Origin: Campylobacteraceae bacterium
GTDB lineage: Bacteria; Campylobacterota; Campylobacteria; Campylobacterales; Sulfurovaceae
Assembly (NCBI GenBank): GCA_027038295.1
Contig: JALVXD010000121.1
Coordinates: 1 to 43,390 of the forward strand
Reading direction: 5' to 3'
Length of the DNA: 43,390 bases
Under the pieces are notes generated by a model. That model was not told where the DNA came from. It was given only the letters and a program-made list of their open reading frames with translations, and did not search any database. Shown piece by piece: positions 22,727-31,392 of this stretch. Made by a program: the position numbers and the translations under genes. Position 1 is the first letter of the stretch. Every line of letters begins with the position of its first letter.

Positions 22727-25111
22727 ATGCAAGTTGAAATGTCAAGAAGAAGATTTCTTCAAGGTGGTGTTGCAATGAGTGTTGTTGGTGGTACAACATT
22801 CTCTGCGACGAATCTTTTTGCGAGTCATGAAGAATCACACGGCAGTGTGCCAACAACAATTACTACAAAAACAAGTACAGGGGAAGCAAAAGAGGTTCCC
22901 ATACTCTGTGGTATGTGTGTCAATAAATGTGCAGCTTTTGCACGGGTTGAAGATGGTGTTATTACCAAACTCAATCCTAATCCATATTTCCCAAAAAGTC
23001 GTAATATGCTTTGTCCGAGAGGAAATGCAGGAATTCAAACAACGTATGACCCTGACCGTTTGAAATATCCTATGATTCGTATTGGAAAGCGAGGCGATGG
23101 AAAATATAAGCGTGTTACTTGGGATGAAGCTTATGATGCCATAGTTAATGGTACCGATAAGTTTAAAGGTCTTAAACAGATACTTGATGAAGAGAAAGAT
23201 AACCGTGCAACGGTAGGGTATGCTAACGGAGAGGGACTTTCTAAAGAAGGATTTGAAGTTCTTATAGGTCAAAAGATGGGAACTCCAAATTATGTTGATG
23301 AAGTGAGTATCTGTTTAGAGACTGCTGGTGGTGGTTTCTTCTCTACTATTGGAACGTATCCAGAGATTGATTTTGAACATGCTGACTATCAAATTATAGC
23401 AGGGGCAAATCGTGCTGAAGCGATTATTACTCCTGATACTATGGATATGTTTAAGTACACAAAAGGGCGTGGTTTAAAAACCATCTGTATTGACCCTAGA
23501 TTTACAAATACAGCAGCCAAGTCTGATAAATGGCTTCCTATTAACCCAGGAACTGACTTAGCGTTTGTTCTTGCTTTAACTTGGGTTGTCTTTAAAGAAA
23601 ATCTTCAAAATGAAAAGTTTATGGAAAAACATGGTGTTGGATATGAAGAGTATAAACAACATATTTTATCTCATAAATATACACCAGAGTGGGCAGAACC
23701 TATTTGTGGTATAAAAGCTAAAGAGATTTATACTATTGCTCGTGAATTTATGGATGCTGAAAGCCCTATCTATTACCCAGGTCGTAGAAGTGTCTTCTCT
23801 CCAAATGATTATCAGTTACGTCGAGCCATGGCTATATTCCAAGCGTTAAGTGGAAATATGGATAAAAAAGGTGGTTACATTTTTGGAAATCGTGGTCTTT
23901 TACCTGCTGAATATGTAAAACAACCTATTTATGAAAACACTAAAGAGCGTTTTGATACAGAAGGTATTGCTTTTCCTACATTAAAATCTGGTTCATGGAT
24001 AGTCTTTCGAAATATGGTACTTGAAGGTAAAAACCCATATCCTGTAAGAGCGATGTTAATGCGTAAGCACAACCCAATGATGAGTGTGCCAAATACAACT
24101 AAAACAAGAGCGTTCTTAGAAAAAATGGACTTGAATGTTGTTATTGACATTTTACCAACCGATACAGCGATGTTGGCAGATGTTATTTTACCAGAGGCAA
24201 GTTATTTAGAGCGTATGTCTCCTGTCAAATCTTACGGCTTCCTTGAACCTTCTGTGGTTATGCGTAAAGCAGCGATTGAGCCATTATTTGAGACAAAAAC
24301 ACCTGAAGTTATCTTTAAAGAGTTGGGTGAAAAACTAAGTAAACCTCTTTTTGAAGTCAGTAAAAAACATGATGTTGCTCTTCAAGAGTTAATTAAGGAA
24401 AAAGGTGAAAAAGTAGCCTTTGAAGAGGGTGGGTATAATTTAGCTGAACCTTTTGAAAAACCAATTGAAGAGAGAAATGAAGAGGTTATTACCGAAGTAT
24501 TTGGTAAAAAAGCGTGGGAAACCATTAACGAAAAAGGTGTTTATTACCCTCATATGGAAGAGTATCATAAACAACTTTCACCAAATGATTTCCAATATTA
24601 TCCTAAGAACAAACGTAAATATACCAGTCGAGGTGATAGCTTAAAAATTGTTTGTAAAAATGATAGTCTTACCAGTGGTGGAATTGATGCGATGCCTACT
24701 TGGGACGATGCTTGGAAATTCTCAGTTCCAAAGGGAGAGTTTAGACTTATCACAGGTCGTCATGCACAGTTTACCCAAAGTGGAACGCAAAACAATATGA
24801 TGCTTAGAGATTTAATCCCTACGAACTTTGTTTGGATTAACCAACGAGAAGCTGATAAAATGGGAATTAAATTTGGAGAAAAAGTAGAGATAAAGAGTGA
24901 TATAGGTGCGATTGTACTTAAAGCTTATCCTACTGAAAAAATTGCACCTAATCAGATTTTCCTACTTCACGGATTTGGTAGTGAGAGTAACGGAATGGAG
25001 TTTGCTTATGGCAATGGTGGAAATGATGCAACAATCATCAAAGATGATATAGAACCAATGTACGGTGCATCAGTGATGCATAGTACCAATTGTAAAATTA
25101 GAAAGGTGTAA
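22727..25111 (+). CDS. psrA: Polysulfide/thiosulfate reductase-type molybdopterin subunit (PsrA/PhsA)
   Basis: This is the catalytic subunit of a periplasmic sulfur-compound reductase. The 794 residues begin with a Tat signal (SRRRFLQGG at 6-14). A [4Fe-4S] site follows at Cys61, Cys64, Cys68 and Cys96. Cys196 in SICLETAGGG is the likely molybdenum ligand. IDPRFTNTAAKSDKWLPINPGTD, MRKHNPMMSVPN, DTAMLADVILPEASYLER and the C-terminal HGFGSES block fit the Psr/Phs group. It is followed at 2 bp by psrB and then psrC. The family reduces polysulfide, thiosulfate or tetrathionate, or runs in reverse; the substrate here is inferred from the sulfur setting. AAAAGGAGGAAAG gives a very strong ribosome site. 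Confidence 0.88.
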   Translation: MQVEMSRRRFLQGGVAMSVVGGTTFSATNLFASHEESHGSVPTTITTKTSTGEAKEVPILCGMCVNKCAAFARVEDGVITKLNPNPYFPKSRNMLCPRGNAGIQTTYDPDRLKYPMIRIGKRGDGKYKRVTWDEAYDAIVNGTDKFKGLKQILDEEKDNRATVGYANGEGLSKEGFEVLIGQKMGTPNYVDEVSICLETAGGGFFSTIGTYPEIDFEHADYQIIAGANRAEAIITPDTMDMFKYTKGRGLKTICIDPRFTNTAAKSDKWLPINPGTDLAFVLALTWVVFKENLQNEKFMEKHGVGYEEYKQHILSHKYTPEWAEPICGIKAKEIYTIAREFMDAESPIYYPGRRSVFSPNDYQLRRAMAIFQALSGNMDKKGGYIFGNRGLLPAEYVKQPIYENTKERFDTEGIAFPTLKSGSWIVFRNMVLEGKNPYPVRAMLMRKHNPMMSVPNTTKTRAFLEKMDLNVVIDILPTDTAMLADVILPEASYLERMSPVKSYGFLEPSVVMRKAAIEPLFETKTPEVIFKELGEKLSKPLFEVSKKHDVALQELIKEKGEKVAFEEGGYNLAEPFEKPIEERNEEVITEVFGKKAWETINEKGVYYPHMEEYHKQLSPNDFQYYPKNKRKYTSRGDSLKIVCKNDSLTSGGIDAMPTWDDAWKFSVPKGEFRLITGRHAQFTQSGTQNNMMLRDLIPTNFVWINQREADKMGIKFGEKVEIKSDIGAIVLKAYPTEKIAPNQIFLLHGFGSESNGMEFAYGNGGNDATIIKDDIEPMYGASVMHSTNCKIRKV

Positions 25112-25113
25112 TC

Positions 25114-25677
25114 ATGGCTAGATATGGAATGGCGTTAGATTATAAAAACTGTATTAACTGTAAAGCATGTGAAGTTGCATGTAAAGAGGAAAACGGTGTA
25201 GAACTTGGTGCAGAAAAACACCGTATTTGGGTAGGAGGTAACAATCCTGATGGGCAATGGCCACTGTTGGATATTGCTTCAGCTGCGTTTATGCCAAGTC
25301 AGTGTCAACACTGTGAAGATGCTCCTTGTCAAGAGGTGTGTCCAACCAATGCAACCTATTATGATGAAAATCATGTTGTTAGGGTAGATAGTGACAAATG
25401 TATTTTATGTTCTTACTGTATGAATGCATGTCCTTACGATGCAAGATATGTTGATGATAGAACAATGACCGTAGATAAATGTACTTTCTGTTCAGATACA
25501 AGATTGGCTCGTGGTGAAACAACAACAGCTTGTCAAAATACCTGTCCAACGAAAGTACGAACATTTGGTGATTTAGATGACCCAAATAGTGAGATTAGCG
25601 AGTTGCTTAGAACACGAGACCACTTTAGTTTAAAAGCACATCTTGGTACTAATCCAAAATTATTTTACCTAACATAA
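25114..25677 (+). CDS. psrB: PsrB-type four-cluster ferredoxin subunit
   Basis: This 187-residue electron-transfer subunit links the molybdenum subunit to the membrane anchor. Sixteen cysteines fall in the four groups expected for four [4Fe-4S] clusters: CINCKACEVACKEENG, CQHCEDAPCQEVCPTNA, CILCSYCMNACPYDARY and CTFC...CQNTCPTKV. It has no signal of its own and is presumably exported together with PsrA through Tat. It lies 2 bp after psrA and 9 bp before psrC. Confidence 0.92.
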   Translation: MARYGMALDYKNCINCKACEVACKEENGVELGAEKHRIWVGGNNPDGQWPLLDIASAAFMPSQCQHCEDAPCQEVCPTNATYYDENHVVRVDSDKCILCSYCMNACPYDARYVDDRTMTVDKCTFCSDTRLARGETTTACQNTCPTKVRTFGDLDDPNSEISELLRTRDHFSLKAHLGTNPKLFYLT

Positions 25678-25686
25678 GGAGTAGAA

Positions 25687-26871
25687 ATGAAAATTGGTCC
25701 ATTAAATATTCCAATTAAAGAAGATTTTTCACTTAAATCTATTTTAGATTTTGAAAGAACACCGATAAATATGCTATTGGCAGTGTCTGTATTGGCAATG
25801 TTGGCAATGTTATTATTGGGTGTTGGTAACTATTTAATACATAGTCACCATGCGTATAATGTTACGAGAGAGCATCCATGGGGACTCATGATTGCTGTTT
25901 ACATCTTCTTCGTTGTTAGTTCAACAGGATTTTGTATTGTTGGTTCATTAGGAGATGTATTTGGGTTTAAAGACTTTACCATGATTTCAAAAAGAGCCAT
26001 ATTTGGCTCAATTGTAACTATTATGGCAGGGTTTACTGTTATTGCGTTTGAGATTGGTCACCCTGTAACCATGTTAATTTACAATGTATTAACGCCTGGT
26101 TTAACCTCTGCCATTTGGTGGATGGGTACGCTTTATGGTCTTTACTTGACATTTATGATTATTGAGTTTTATTTCTTACTGAATAATGATATGAAAAAAG
26201 CAAAAATCTTTGGTTTAACAGGTCTGCTTGTAGGTCTTGCAGCACACTCTAACCTTGGGTCAGTATTTGGATTTTTAAATGCAAGAACAATTTCACAAGG
26301 TGTTTATTACCCAACATACTTTATTTTGACAGCATTTATTACGGGTATTTTCTTGTCGTTTATTGTTATGGGATTCAGATATAAATTAAATTTTGATGAT
26401 AAAACAAAAAAATTACTAGAAGGACTTGCTAAAATTCAAGGTCTGCTTATCTCTATTTTAATCTTCTTTATGACATGGAAGCTTTTAACAGATATGTATG
26501 GTGGTATGCCAAACCGTGCAGAAGTTGCTCATCATATTATCCACTCTACACCATTCTATGCAGAGGTGATTTTAGCAATGATTATTCCTCTACTTGTTAT
26601 CTTAAAAGATTTTGGAAAGAGTCCTGTGTTAATGTTCTGGGCATCACTTAGTGGTATGGTAGGTATCTTCTTTATGAGATACAATCTTGTACATGACACA
26701 CAAGTTAAACCGTTACAAATGATGAAAACCAATGAGTACCAACTTCCACCTGAGTGGATTGAGTATTTCCCTAGTGCAACTGAAATTATGATTTCACTTG
26801 GTGGTCTTGGGCTTTGTATCGCACTTTATTATGTTGGAACAAAAGCATTTGACCTTGATGAAAGTCATTAA
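25687..26871 (+). CDS. psrC: NrfD/PsrC-type quinone-interacting membrane subunit
   Basis: This 394-residue integral membrane protein has about eight or nine hydrophobic helices (LLAVSVLAMLAMLLLGVGNYLI, WGLMIAVYIFFVVSSTGFCIVG, FILTAFITGIFLSFIVMGF and others) and belongs to the NrfD family. It anchors PsrAB to the outer face of the cytoplasmic membrane and exchanges electrons with the menaquinone pool. The length fits the eight- to nine-helix group. The ATG follows AAGGAG. Confidence 0.92.
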   Translation: MKIGPLNIPIKEDFSLKSILDFERTPINMLLAVSVLAMLAMLLLGVGNYLIHSHHAYNVTREHPWGLMIAVYIFFVVSSTGFCIVGSLGDVFGFKDFTMISKRAIFGSIVTIMAGFTVIAFEIGHPVTMLIYNVLTPGLTSAIWWMGTLYGLYLTFMIIEFYFLLNNDMKKAKIFGLTGLLVGLAAHSNLGSVFGFLNARTISQGVYYPTYFILTAFITGIFLSFIVMGFRYKLNFDDKTKKLLEGLAKIQGLLISILIFFMTWKLLTDMYGGMPNRAEVAHHIIHSTPFYAEVILAMIIPLLVILKDFGKSPVLMFWASLSGMVGIFFMRYNLVHDTQVKPLQMMKTNEYQLPPEWIEYFPSATEIMISLGGLGLCIALYYVGTKAFDLDESH

Positions 26872-26889
26872 TTAAAAGGAGATGATATT

Positions 26890-27213
26890 ATGAAAAACTT
26901 TACAAAATTTTTAGCAATTACTCTACTGAGCATAACATTTTTAAGCTCTAGTGCATCTGCCGATGCATTTAAAGGAGGGCGTATTTTAACCAATGCAATG
27001 CTTAAGCATTGCCCTATGATTCTTGCTGACCTTGCTGGTAGTCATATGAAAGCAGATTGGGCAAAGATAGTCGAAGAGGGTACACTAGCAGAGACCATGC
27101 ATGCTATTTGTCCAAAAACAGAACTTAAGCCAATTCCCCAAAAAGATATGAAGGATGTTCTTGACTTTCTTCAATACTATGCCAGAGATGGTGGAGCATT
27201 ACCAAGTTGTTAA
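26890..27213 (+). CDS. Small exported Cys-containing protein of the psr operon
   Basis: This 107-residue protein has a Sec signal peptide (about 1-25, ending SSASA-DA) and AAAGGAG before its ATG. The mature part has three cysteines: Cys in KHCPMIL, Cys in AICPKTE and a final Cys in LPSC. It has no CXXCH, but its end, MKDVLDFLQYYARD, resembles the last helix of a small cytochrome c. A haem-less cytochrome fold or a sulfur-carrier role is conceivable; neither is shown. It lies 18 bp after psrC, which argues for work with PsrABC in the periplasm. Confidence 0.75.
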   Translation: MKNFTKFLAITLLSITFLSSSASADAFKGGRILTNAMLKHCPMILADLAGSHMKADWAKIVEEGTLAETMHAICPKTELKPIPQKDMKDVLDFLQYYARDGGALPSC

Positions 27214-27241
27214 TTGACTTGGTGTAAAACTGATTTTTTCT

Positions 27242-27267
27242 CGTTCATAAGCTCCAGCTTATGAACG
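27242..27267. repeat. Palindrome between convergent psr operon and mrp
   Basis: CGTTCATAAGCT-CC-AGCTTATGAACG is a perfect 12-bp dyad between converging genes. On the plus strand it is followed by ACTATAAACTTTT, a weak U-tract at best. It resembles dispersed AAGCTCCAGCTT palindromes seen in other bacteria and could serve as a bidirectional terminator. Confidence 0.55.
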
Positions 27268-27281
27268 ACTATAAACTTTTC

Positions 27282-28364
27282 CTAAAAAATAGTAGGCTGA
27301 ATCTCTTCATTACTAACTCCACCATCTTCATTTACCTCTAAAAGATAATCCCATAACTTAGTAGCCATCTCTTGGTATCGTTTTGATGTTTCACAATTAG
27401 GAGCAAGAACGGTAATAGGCATACCTTCATCTCCACCTTCACGAATGGCAGGTTCTATGGGTACTTCTCCAAGAAGTTGTGTTTGAAAATTATCAATAAG
27501 AGGTTGTGTTGTCCCTTTTCCAAAAATATTGTACTCTTTACCTGTCTCTGGACAGATAAATCCACTCATGTTCTCAACCACTCCTGCAATAGGAACTTTT
27601 AGACTTTTAAACATGTCCATACTTCTAATAGTATCGTCAAGGGCAACTTTTTGTGGTGTAGTAACACAAACTCCTGCTGTAACAGGCAGACTTTGAGCAA
27701 GGGCAAGTTGAGCATCTCCTGTTCCTGGGGGCATATCGAAAAGGATTACATCGAGTTTGTCCCATAAAATATCCTCTAGCATCTGTTCTATGGCTTGGGT
27801 AACCATTGCCCCTTTCCAGATAAGCGAAGCACCTCGCTCCACCAAAGAACCAATAGACATTACTTGAATATCGTGTGCCATAATAGGCTTAATATTTTGA
27901 CCTAAAAAAACAGGTTGTTCTCCCTCTATTCCCATCATTCTTGGAATATTTGGACCATAAACATCCACATCAAGTAGACCAACTCGTTTACCTTGTTGTG
28001 CCAAAGCAATGGCAAGGTTAACCGTGGTGGTTGATTTACCGACTCCACCTTTACCCGAACTTACCATAACAAAGTTTTGAATATTTGGCAAAACATTTTT
28101 TCCATTAGAGCTGGTATCTCTTAGAGGCTTTGGTTGATGTATAGTTACAACAGTTTCGCTACCTAAGACCAAAAGACGCTTGACTATTTCATCTGTTAAC
28201 TGATTTTTTATCTGCTCAGAAGCTGATGGAATATCTAACGTAATCGTTAAAGAGTTCTCTTCAATTACAATATCTGTTACAAATTTAAATGCAACAATAC
28301 TTTTTGTAAATCCTGGATAGAGAACTTGATTTAAAATTGTATCGACTTCATTTCTTTCTATCAT
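27282..28364 (-). CDS. mrp: Mrp/ApbC-type P-loop iron-sulfur carrier protein
   Basis: This 360-residue cytoplasmic ATPase delivers Fe-S clusters to target proteins. Residues 1-80 are a MIP18 (DUF59)-like domain. The deviant Walker A, SGKGGVGKSTTTVNLA, starts near residue 103. LLDVDVYGPNIPRMMG, ILFDMPPGTGDAQLAL (Walker B) and VCVTTPQKVALDD follow. The site that holds CXXC in many homologues reads FICPETGKEYNIFGKG, so only the first cysteine is present. The setting, beside an Fe-S-rich respiratory operon, fits a need for cluster delivery, but this is a housekeeping gene in most bacteria. Confidence 0.92.
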   Translation of the reverse strand: MIERNEVDTILNQVLYPGFTKSIVAFKFVTDIVIEENSLTITLDIPSASEQIKNQLTDEIVKRLLVLGSETVVTIHQPKPLRDTSSNGKNVLPNIQNFVMVSSGKGGVGKSTTTVNLAIALAQQGKRVGLLDVDVYGPNIPRMMGIEGEQPVFLGQNIKPIMAHDIQVMSIGSLVERGASLIWKGAMVTQAIEQMLEDILWDKLDVILFDMPPGTGDAQLALAQSLPVTAGVCVTTPQKVALDDTIRSMDMFKSLKVPIAGVVENMSGFICPETGKEYNIFGKGTTQPLIDNFQTQLLGEVPIEPAIREGGDEGMPITVLAPNCETSKRYQEMATKLWDYLLEVNEDGGVSNEEIQPTIF

Positions 28365-28469
28365 ATTAATCTTTTCCTTATGTAGTAATAGTAAGAATAT
28401 AGTATAAATATCTATAATATAAAGAACAACTTATAAAAATTATAAATAATTATTATATATATGGTAGTT

Positions 28470-29288
28470 TTAGCCTAAAATAAAATAACTTGCTACAGCA
28501 AAGACAACCCCTACTGTTATTCGTTTAACCATTACTCCGATATTATTTCCTATTTGACATGAAGTACATTGTTTATATTTTTTAGCTTCATATTGAGCAT
28601 AGAAGAAAAATCCAATCATAATTAAAATAACAGCAGGAAATGCAAATTTATCATAAGTGTACCAGCTCTCTAAGGTACTCTTTTCTACACCAAATAGAGG
28701 AAGAATTAGAGAGACAAACATAAAGAAAAGTAGTTTATCTGTTACACTAACAAAATACTCTTTTTTACTAAAAGTAGGGCAGTAGTCATCTGTCTTATCA
28801 GGCATGATTCCTTTTCCTGCTAATGCTTTTATGGCTTGTTCTTTTTGATTTGGATTGAGTCTGTCTAAAAGTGTTCCATTAAAAAGGTAGTCAAGTTTTC
28901 TTTGAAAAGTTGCAGCTTCCTCTTTGTTGTCTATCTTCTTTGTCTTCATATCTCCATTTTTATCATCATAAATAATACTAAGCTCTTCATAGCGTTTTAC
29001 GGTAATGGCATGATTTTTAAAGTAGATACTCTCTTCAGTTGAGTCAAAAGGCTTATTTTGAGTAATAATTCTAGGGTTTGCATAGGCACAATACTCTTCA
29101 TTCTCTTTTATAACCATGAGTTGATAAGGGTAGCCTATCTGAATGGCAGAAAGAGCATCTAAATTATGCTCTTTCATTGTATCTATAATATCTCTTAGCA
29201 TGTCACTATAGCTCTCTTTAAAGCTTCTGATAGGTCCAGCATTGATATTAATAGAACTATCTGGATAATACTTAATTTGTTGAATCAT
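28470..29288 (-). CDS. Membrane protein with a catalytically dead peptide-deformylase-like domain
   Basis: Residues 1-150 follow the peptide deformylase (PDF) layout. LDALSAIQIGYPYQLMVI stands for motif I and keeps Gln50. TEESIYFKNHAITVKRYEEL stands where EGCLS...V.R should be. FQRKLDYLFNGTLLDRL stands for QHE.DHL.G...DRL. The three metal ligands are lost: the motif II cysteine is Ser87, and the HExxH histidines and glutamate are Arg130, Tyr134 and Lys131. The C-terminal about 85 residues hold about three membrane helices (LLFFMFVSLILPLF, FAFPAVILIMIGFFFY, VVFAVASYFIL) and a CTSC motif. It cannot deformylate by the known mechanism; a peptide-binding role is conceivable. It is a single gene on the minus strand. 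Confidence 0.75.
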   Translation of the reverse strand: MIQQIKYYPDSSININAGPIRSFKESYSDMLRDIIDTMKEHNLDALSAIQIGYPYQLMVIKENEEYCAYANPRIITQNKPFDSTEESIYFKNHAITVKRYEELSIIYDDKNGDMKTKKIDNKEEAATFQRKLDYLFNGTLLDRLNPNQKEQAIKALAGKGIMPDKTDDYCPTFSKKEYFVSVTDKLLFFMFVSLILPLFGVEKSTLESWYTYDKFAFPAVILIMIGFFFYAQYEAKKYKQCTSCQIGNNIGVMVKRITVGVVFAVASYFILG

Positions 29289-29360
29289 GATACTTCTATC
29301 CTTAGAGTGATTTGGCGTTAAATACTTATTAAAGCTAAAAAGGGATTAAATTTAAAAAAT

Positions 29361-29394
29361 ACTTGAAAGAGAAGAGAAGCAAAGATGCTTCTCT
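29361..29394 (-). terminator. Terminator of the SQR-like operon
   Basis: On the minus strand AGAGAAGC (29394-29387) pairs with GCTTCTCT (29380-29373) around ATCTTT, followed by TCTCTTTCAAG. It lies 12 bases after the stop of the small 29406 gene. Confidence 0.7.
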
Positions 29395-29405
29395 CTATGT
29401 AGGAA

Positions 29406-29567
29406 TTAGTGACTTTTACTCACTACAACCAACATCTTAAGGTTAATTACTGCAAATCTAAATGCTTGAAAAATAAGACAAGTTCTCATTTTTCTGGCAA
29501 ATCCACCTGGTATCATGGTTAGTGTAAATTGATCATGTTTTTCAAAGTTTTTTTCTTCTGGTTTCAT
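29406..29567 (-). CDS. Small basic protein, unknown, downstream of the SQR-like gene
   Basis: I start it at the ATG at 29567 because AAGGAGAAATAT precedes it on its strand; a longer frame lacks a ribosome site. The 53-residue product (MKPEEKNFEKHDQ to VVVSKSH) has a hydrophobic stretch near its end (LIFQAFRFAVINLKMLVVV) that could be one membrane helix. GGFARKMRTC carries one Cys. It lies 75 bp after the flavoprotein gene and before a terminator, so it belongs to that operon. Its role is unknown; it might help anchor the flavoprotein. Confidence 0.65.
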   Translation of the reverse strand: MKPEEKNFEKHDQFTLTMIPGGFARKMRTCLIFQAFRFAVINLKMLVVVSKSH

Positions 29568-29642
29568 ATATTTCTCCTTCTGATTTATTTTGTATAGAGA
29601 CAAGATAGACTCTTGTCTTTAATAGTAACTTTTAATTTCTGA

Positions 29643-31112
29643 TTATTCAGGAATTAAAGTCCAACCTGGCTTAAGTTTTGCTTTGTAGATAAACAAGTGG
29701 TGTAAGATATGTTTAATCCAGTGACCAGCAAGACCAATTTCACCAAAGGTATAGTCGGTATCTCTACCTGTTCCTGGGTATGTTTCAAAGTCAGGTACAA
29801 CAGGGTAAACAGTCATTGCTGCAGCCGTACCAGTTGTTAAACCTTTACCAGCAGAAGCAACACACGCTGCACCCATTTCAGCCATTGATGCTTCATGAAG
29901 TTTAGCATTTGAATCTTTAATTAAATCACAAACAGAGTGAGCAACAGCTTTACCAATAATACCTGCAGGCATACCTGTTCTAGGTGGTGTAGGGTTAATT
30001 GGTGTACCGTTTACAGACGAAGCTGGTTTTGAGATAAGGTGTGGAGGAGCAAAAGCAATACCAGCAGCAAAAATATTATCATGGTCAGGGTTTTGGTATG
30101 TTCTTGGCCAGTCAGAAGCTTTCCAGTTTTCATAAGCACCTGCATCATATTTTGCATCAACTTTCATAAATCCATTTGGTAAGAACATATCAGAAGTAAC
30201 ATCAGAACCATCTTTTGCAATAGCTTTAAGTCCTACACCTGAGAATGGTGGAATAAGCATAGCAAAGTCAAACTCTTCAACACCTGTTGTTCCATCAAGA
30301 AGTTCATAGTGAGCTTTACCCTCTTCAACTTTAGATACATGAGCTCCAATTAACCATGGAACATTTCTCTCTGAAAATAGTGATTCTGCAAATAGTTTTG
30401 AACTAACTACATATCCACCAACTTTCATGTGAAGTCCACCCATACCAAAGTCACCAAGGAAAGACTCATTTGAAATCCATTTAATCTCAATATTATCTCT
30501 TACACCAGCAGCTTTTGCTTCATGCTCGATGTTAAAGATGTATTCAAATGCAGCACCTTGACAAGTACACATACCGTGACCTGTACCTACAAGAATTTTT
30601 TGTTTTTCACCAGCTTTTGCTTTGTCAAAGATTTTATGAAGTTCTTCATTGGCATGAACAGCATGGTCAGCAGTACAAACAGAAACTGTATGAGAACCCA
30701 TTTGTCCTTCGCCATTTCCTAAACCAGGAGTTGCGTCAAAGTTTAGTTTTGGTCCAGTAGCATTGATTAGGTAGTCATACGCAACCTCTTCAGTTTCACC
30801 AGCTTTTCCCTCTTCTGTATACTCAATAGTAATGTATGAATCGTCACTATCAGCATTACCATCTGGGTGAATTGAAACAGCCAACGCTTGTTTAAAGTCA
30901 ATTCCTGCTTTTTTATAAACTGGTGCTAAAGGGAATACCACTTCCTCTTTTGTCATTTGTCCAACACCAACCCAAATGTTTGATGGAATCCAATTCCAGT
31001 TACTGTTTGGAGTAACCACGATTACTTCGTGATCATTACCAAGCCATTTTTTTGCAAATGTTGCTGCTGTATGTCCAGATACACCACCACCCATTATTAC
31101 TACTTTTGCCAT
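29643..31112 (-). CDS. Sulfide:quinone oxidoreductase-like FAD flavoprotein
   Basis: This 489-residue flavoprotein of the FAD/NAD-linked disulfide reductase superfamily has an N-terminal dinucleotide-binding GGGVSGHTAA (8-17). NWNWIPSNIWVGVG is typical of SQR/FCSD relatives, which put electrons from sulfide into the quinone pool. Candidate redox cysteines are Cys146 (SVCTADH), Cys182 and Cys184 (GMCTCQG) and one in GAACVASAGKG. The C-terminal segment, GHWIKHILHHLFIYKAKLKPGWTLIPE, is the likely amphipathic membrane anchor. SQRs form several types; I cannot tell which one, and a non-sulfide substrate is possible. It has a promoter with a TATAAT box touching an operator half-site. Confidence 0.8.
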   Translation of the reverse strand: MAKVVIMGGGVSGHTAATFAKKWLGNDHEVIVVTPNSNWNWIPSNIWVGVGQMTKEEVVFPLAPVYKKAGIDFKQALAVSIHPDGNADSDDSYITIEYTEEGKAGETEEVAYDYLINATGPKLNFDATPGLGNGEGQMGSHTVSVCTADHAVHANEELHKIFDKAKAGEKQKILVGTGHGMCTCQGAAFEYIFNIEHEAKAAGVRDNIEIKWISNESFLGDFGMGGLHMKVGGYVVSSKLFAESLFSERNVPWLIGAHVSKVEEGKAHYELLDGTTGVEEFDFAMLIPPFSGVGLKAIAKDGSDVTSDMFLPNGFMKVDAKYDAGAYENWKASDWPRTYQNPDHDNIFAAGIAFAPPHLISKPASSVNGTPINPTPPRTGMPAGIIGKAVAHSVCDLIKDSNAKLHEASMAEMGAACVASAGKGLTTGTAAAMTVYPVVPDFETYPGTGRDTDYTFGEIGLAGHWIKHILHHLFIYKAKLKPGWTLIPE

Positions 31113-31147
31113 AGCTTTCCTTTGTTAAATTGATTTATTTATGTTCT

Positions 31148-31160
31148 ATTATAGGAGTAA
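31148..31160 (-). promoter_or_regulatory. SQR-like gene promoter: -10 box abutting a TTACTCC half-site
   Basis: On the minus strand TTACTCC (31160-31154) runs directly into TATAAT (31153-31148), 35 bp before the start codon. TTACTCCTAT is the same half-site that forms the palindromes at 15172 and 22682. The other half is not conserved here. Confidence 0.5.
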
Positions 31161-31263
31161 TAAATTTAAACGAAAATTAAAAAGAGTAATTTCATGAATT
31201 TTCTTTATTAAATATACACAACTATAGATATAATTATAATTTATAATTATTAATATTATAAAT

Positions 31264-31280
31264 TTACTTGAAGCAAGTAA
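31264..31280. promoter_or_regulatory. Dyad TTACTTG-AAG-CAAGTAA in the SQR/ABC divergent gap
   Basis: This is a perfect 7+3+7 inverted repeat in the 280-bp AT-rich gap between divergent genes. It could be an operator for either gene. A related sequence, AAGTAACAC, occurs upstream of psrA (22584-22592). Confidence 0.35.
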
Positions 31281-31356
31281 CACCAATTATTATATAATAT
31301 TTTTTTATGTTATTTCATCCTAAAACCAATATTTTCTATCAAAAGGATTTTTCAAG

Positions 31357-31362
31357 TATAAT
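31357..31362 (+). promoter_or_regulatory. -10 box for the ABC transporter operon
   Basis: TATAAT in CAAGTATAATGAC lies 30 bp before the ATG of the binding-protein gene. Confidence 0.55.
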
Positions 31363-31392
31363 GACTTAATGAATTTATAGAGAGTAAAACCA

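Noticed and set aside
22779-23272. Open frames on both strands within psrA
   Set aside because: Shadows of a well-supported gene; they have no homology features or start signals.
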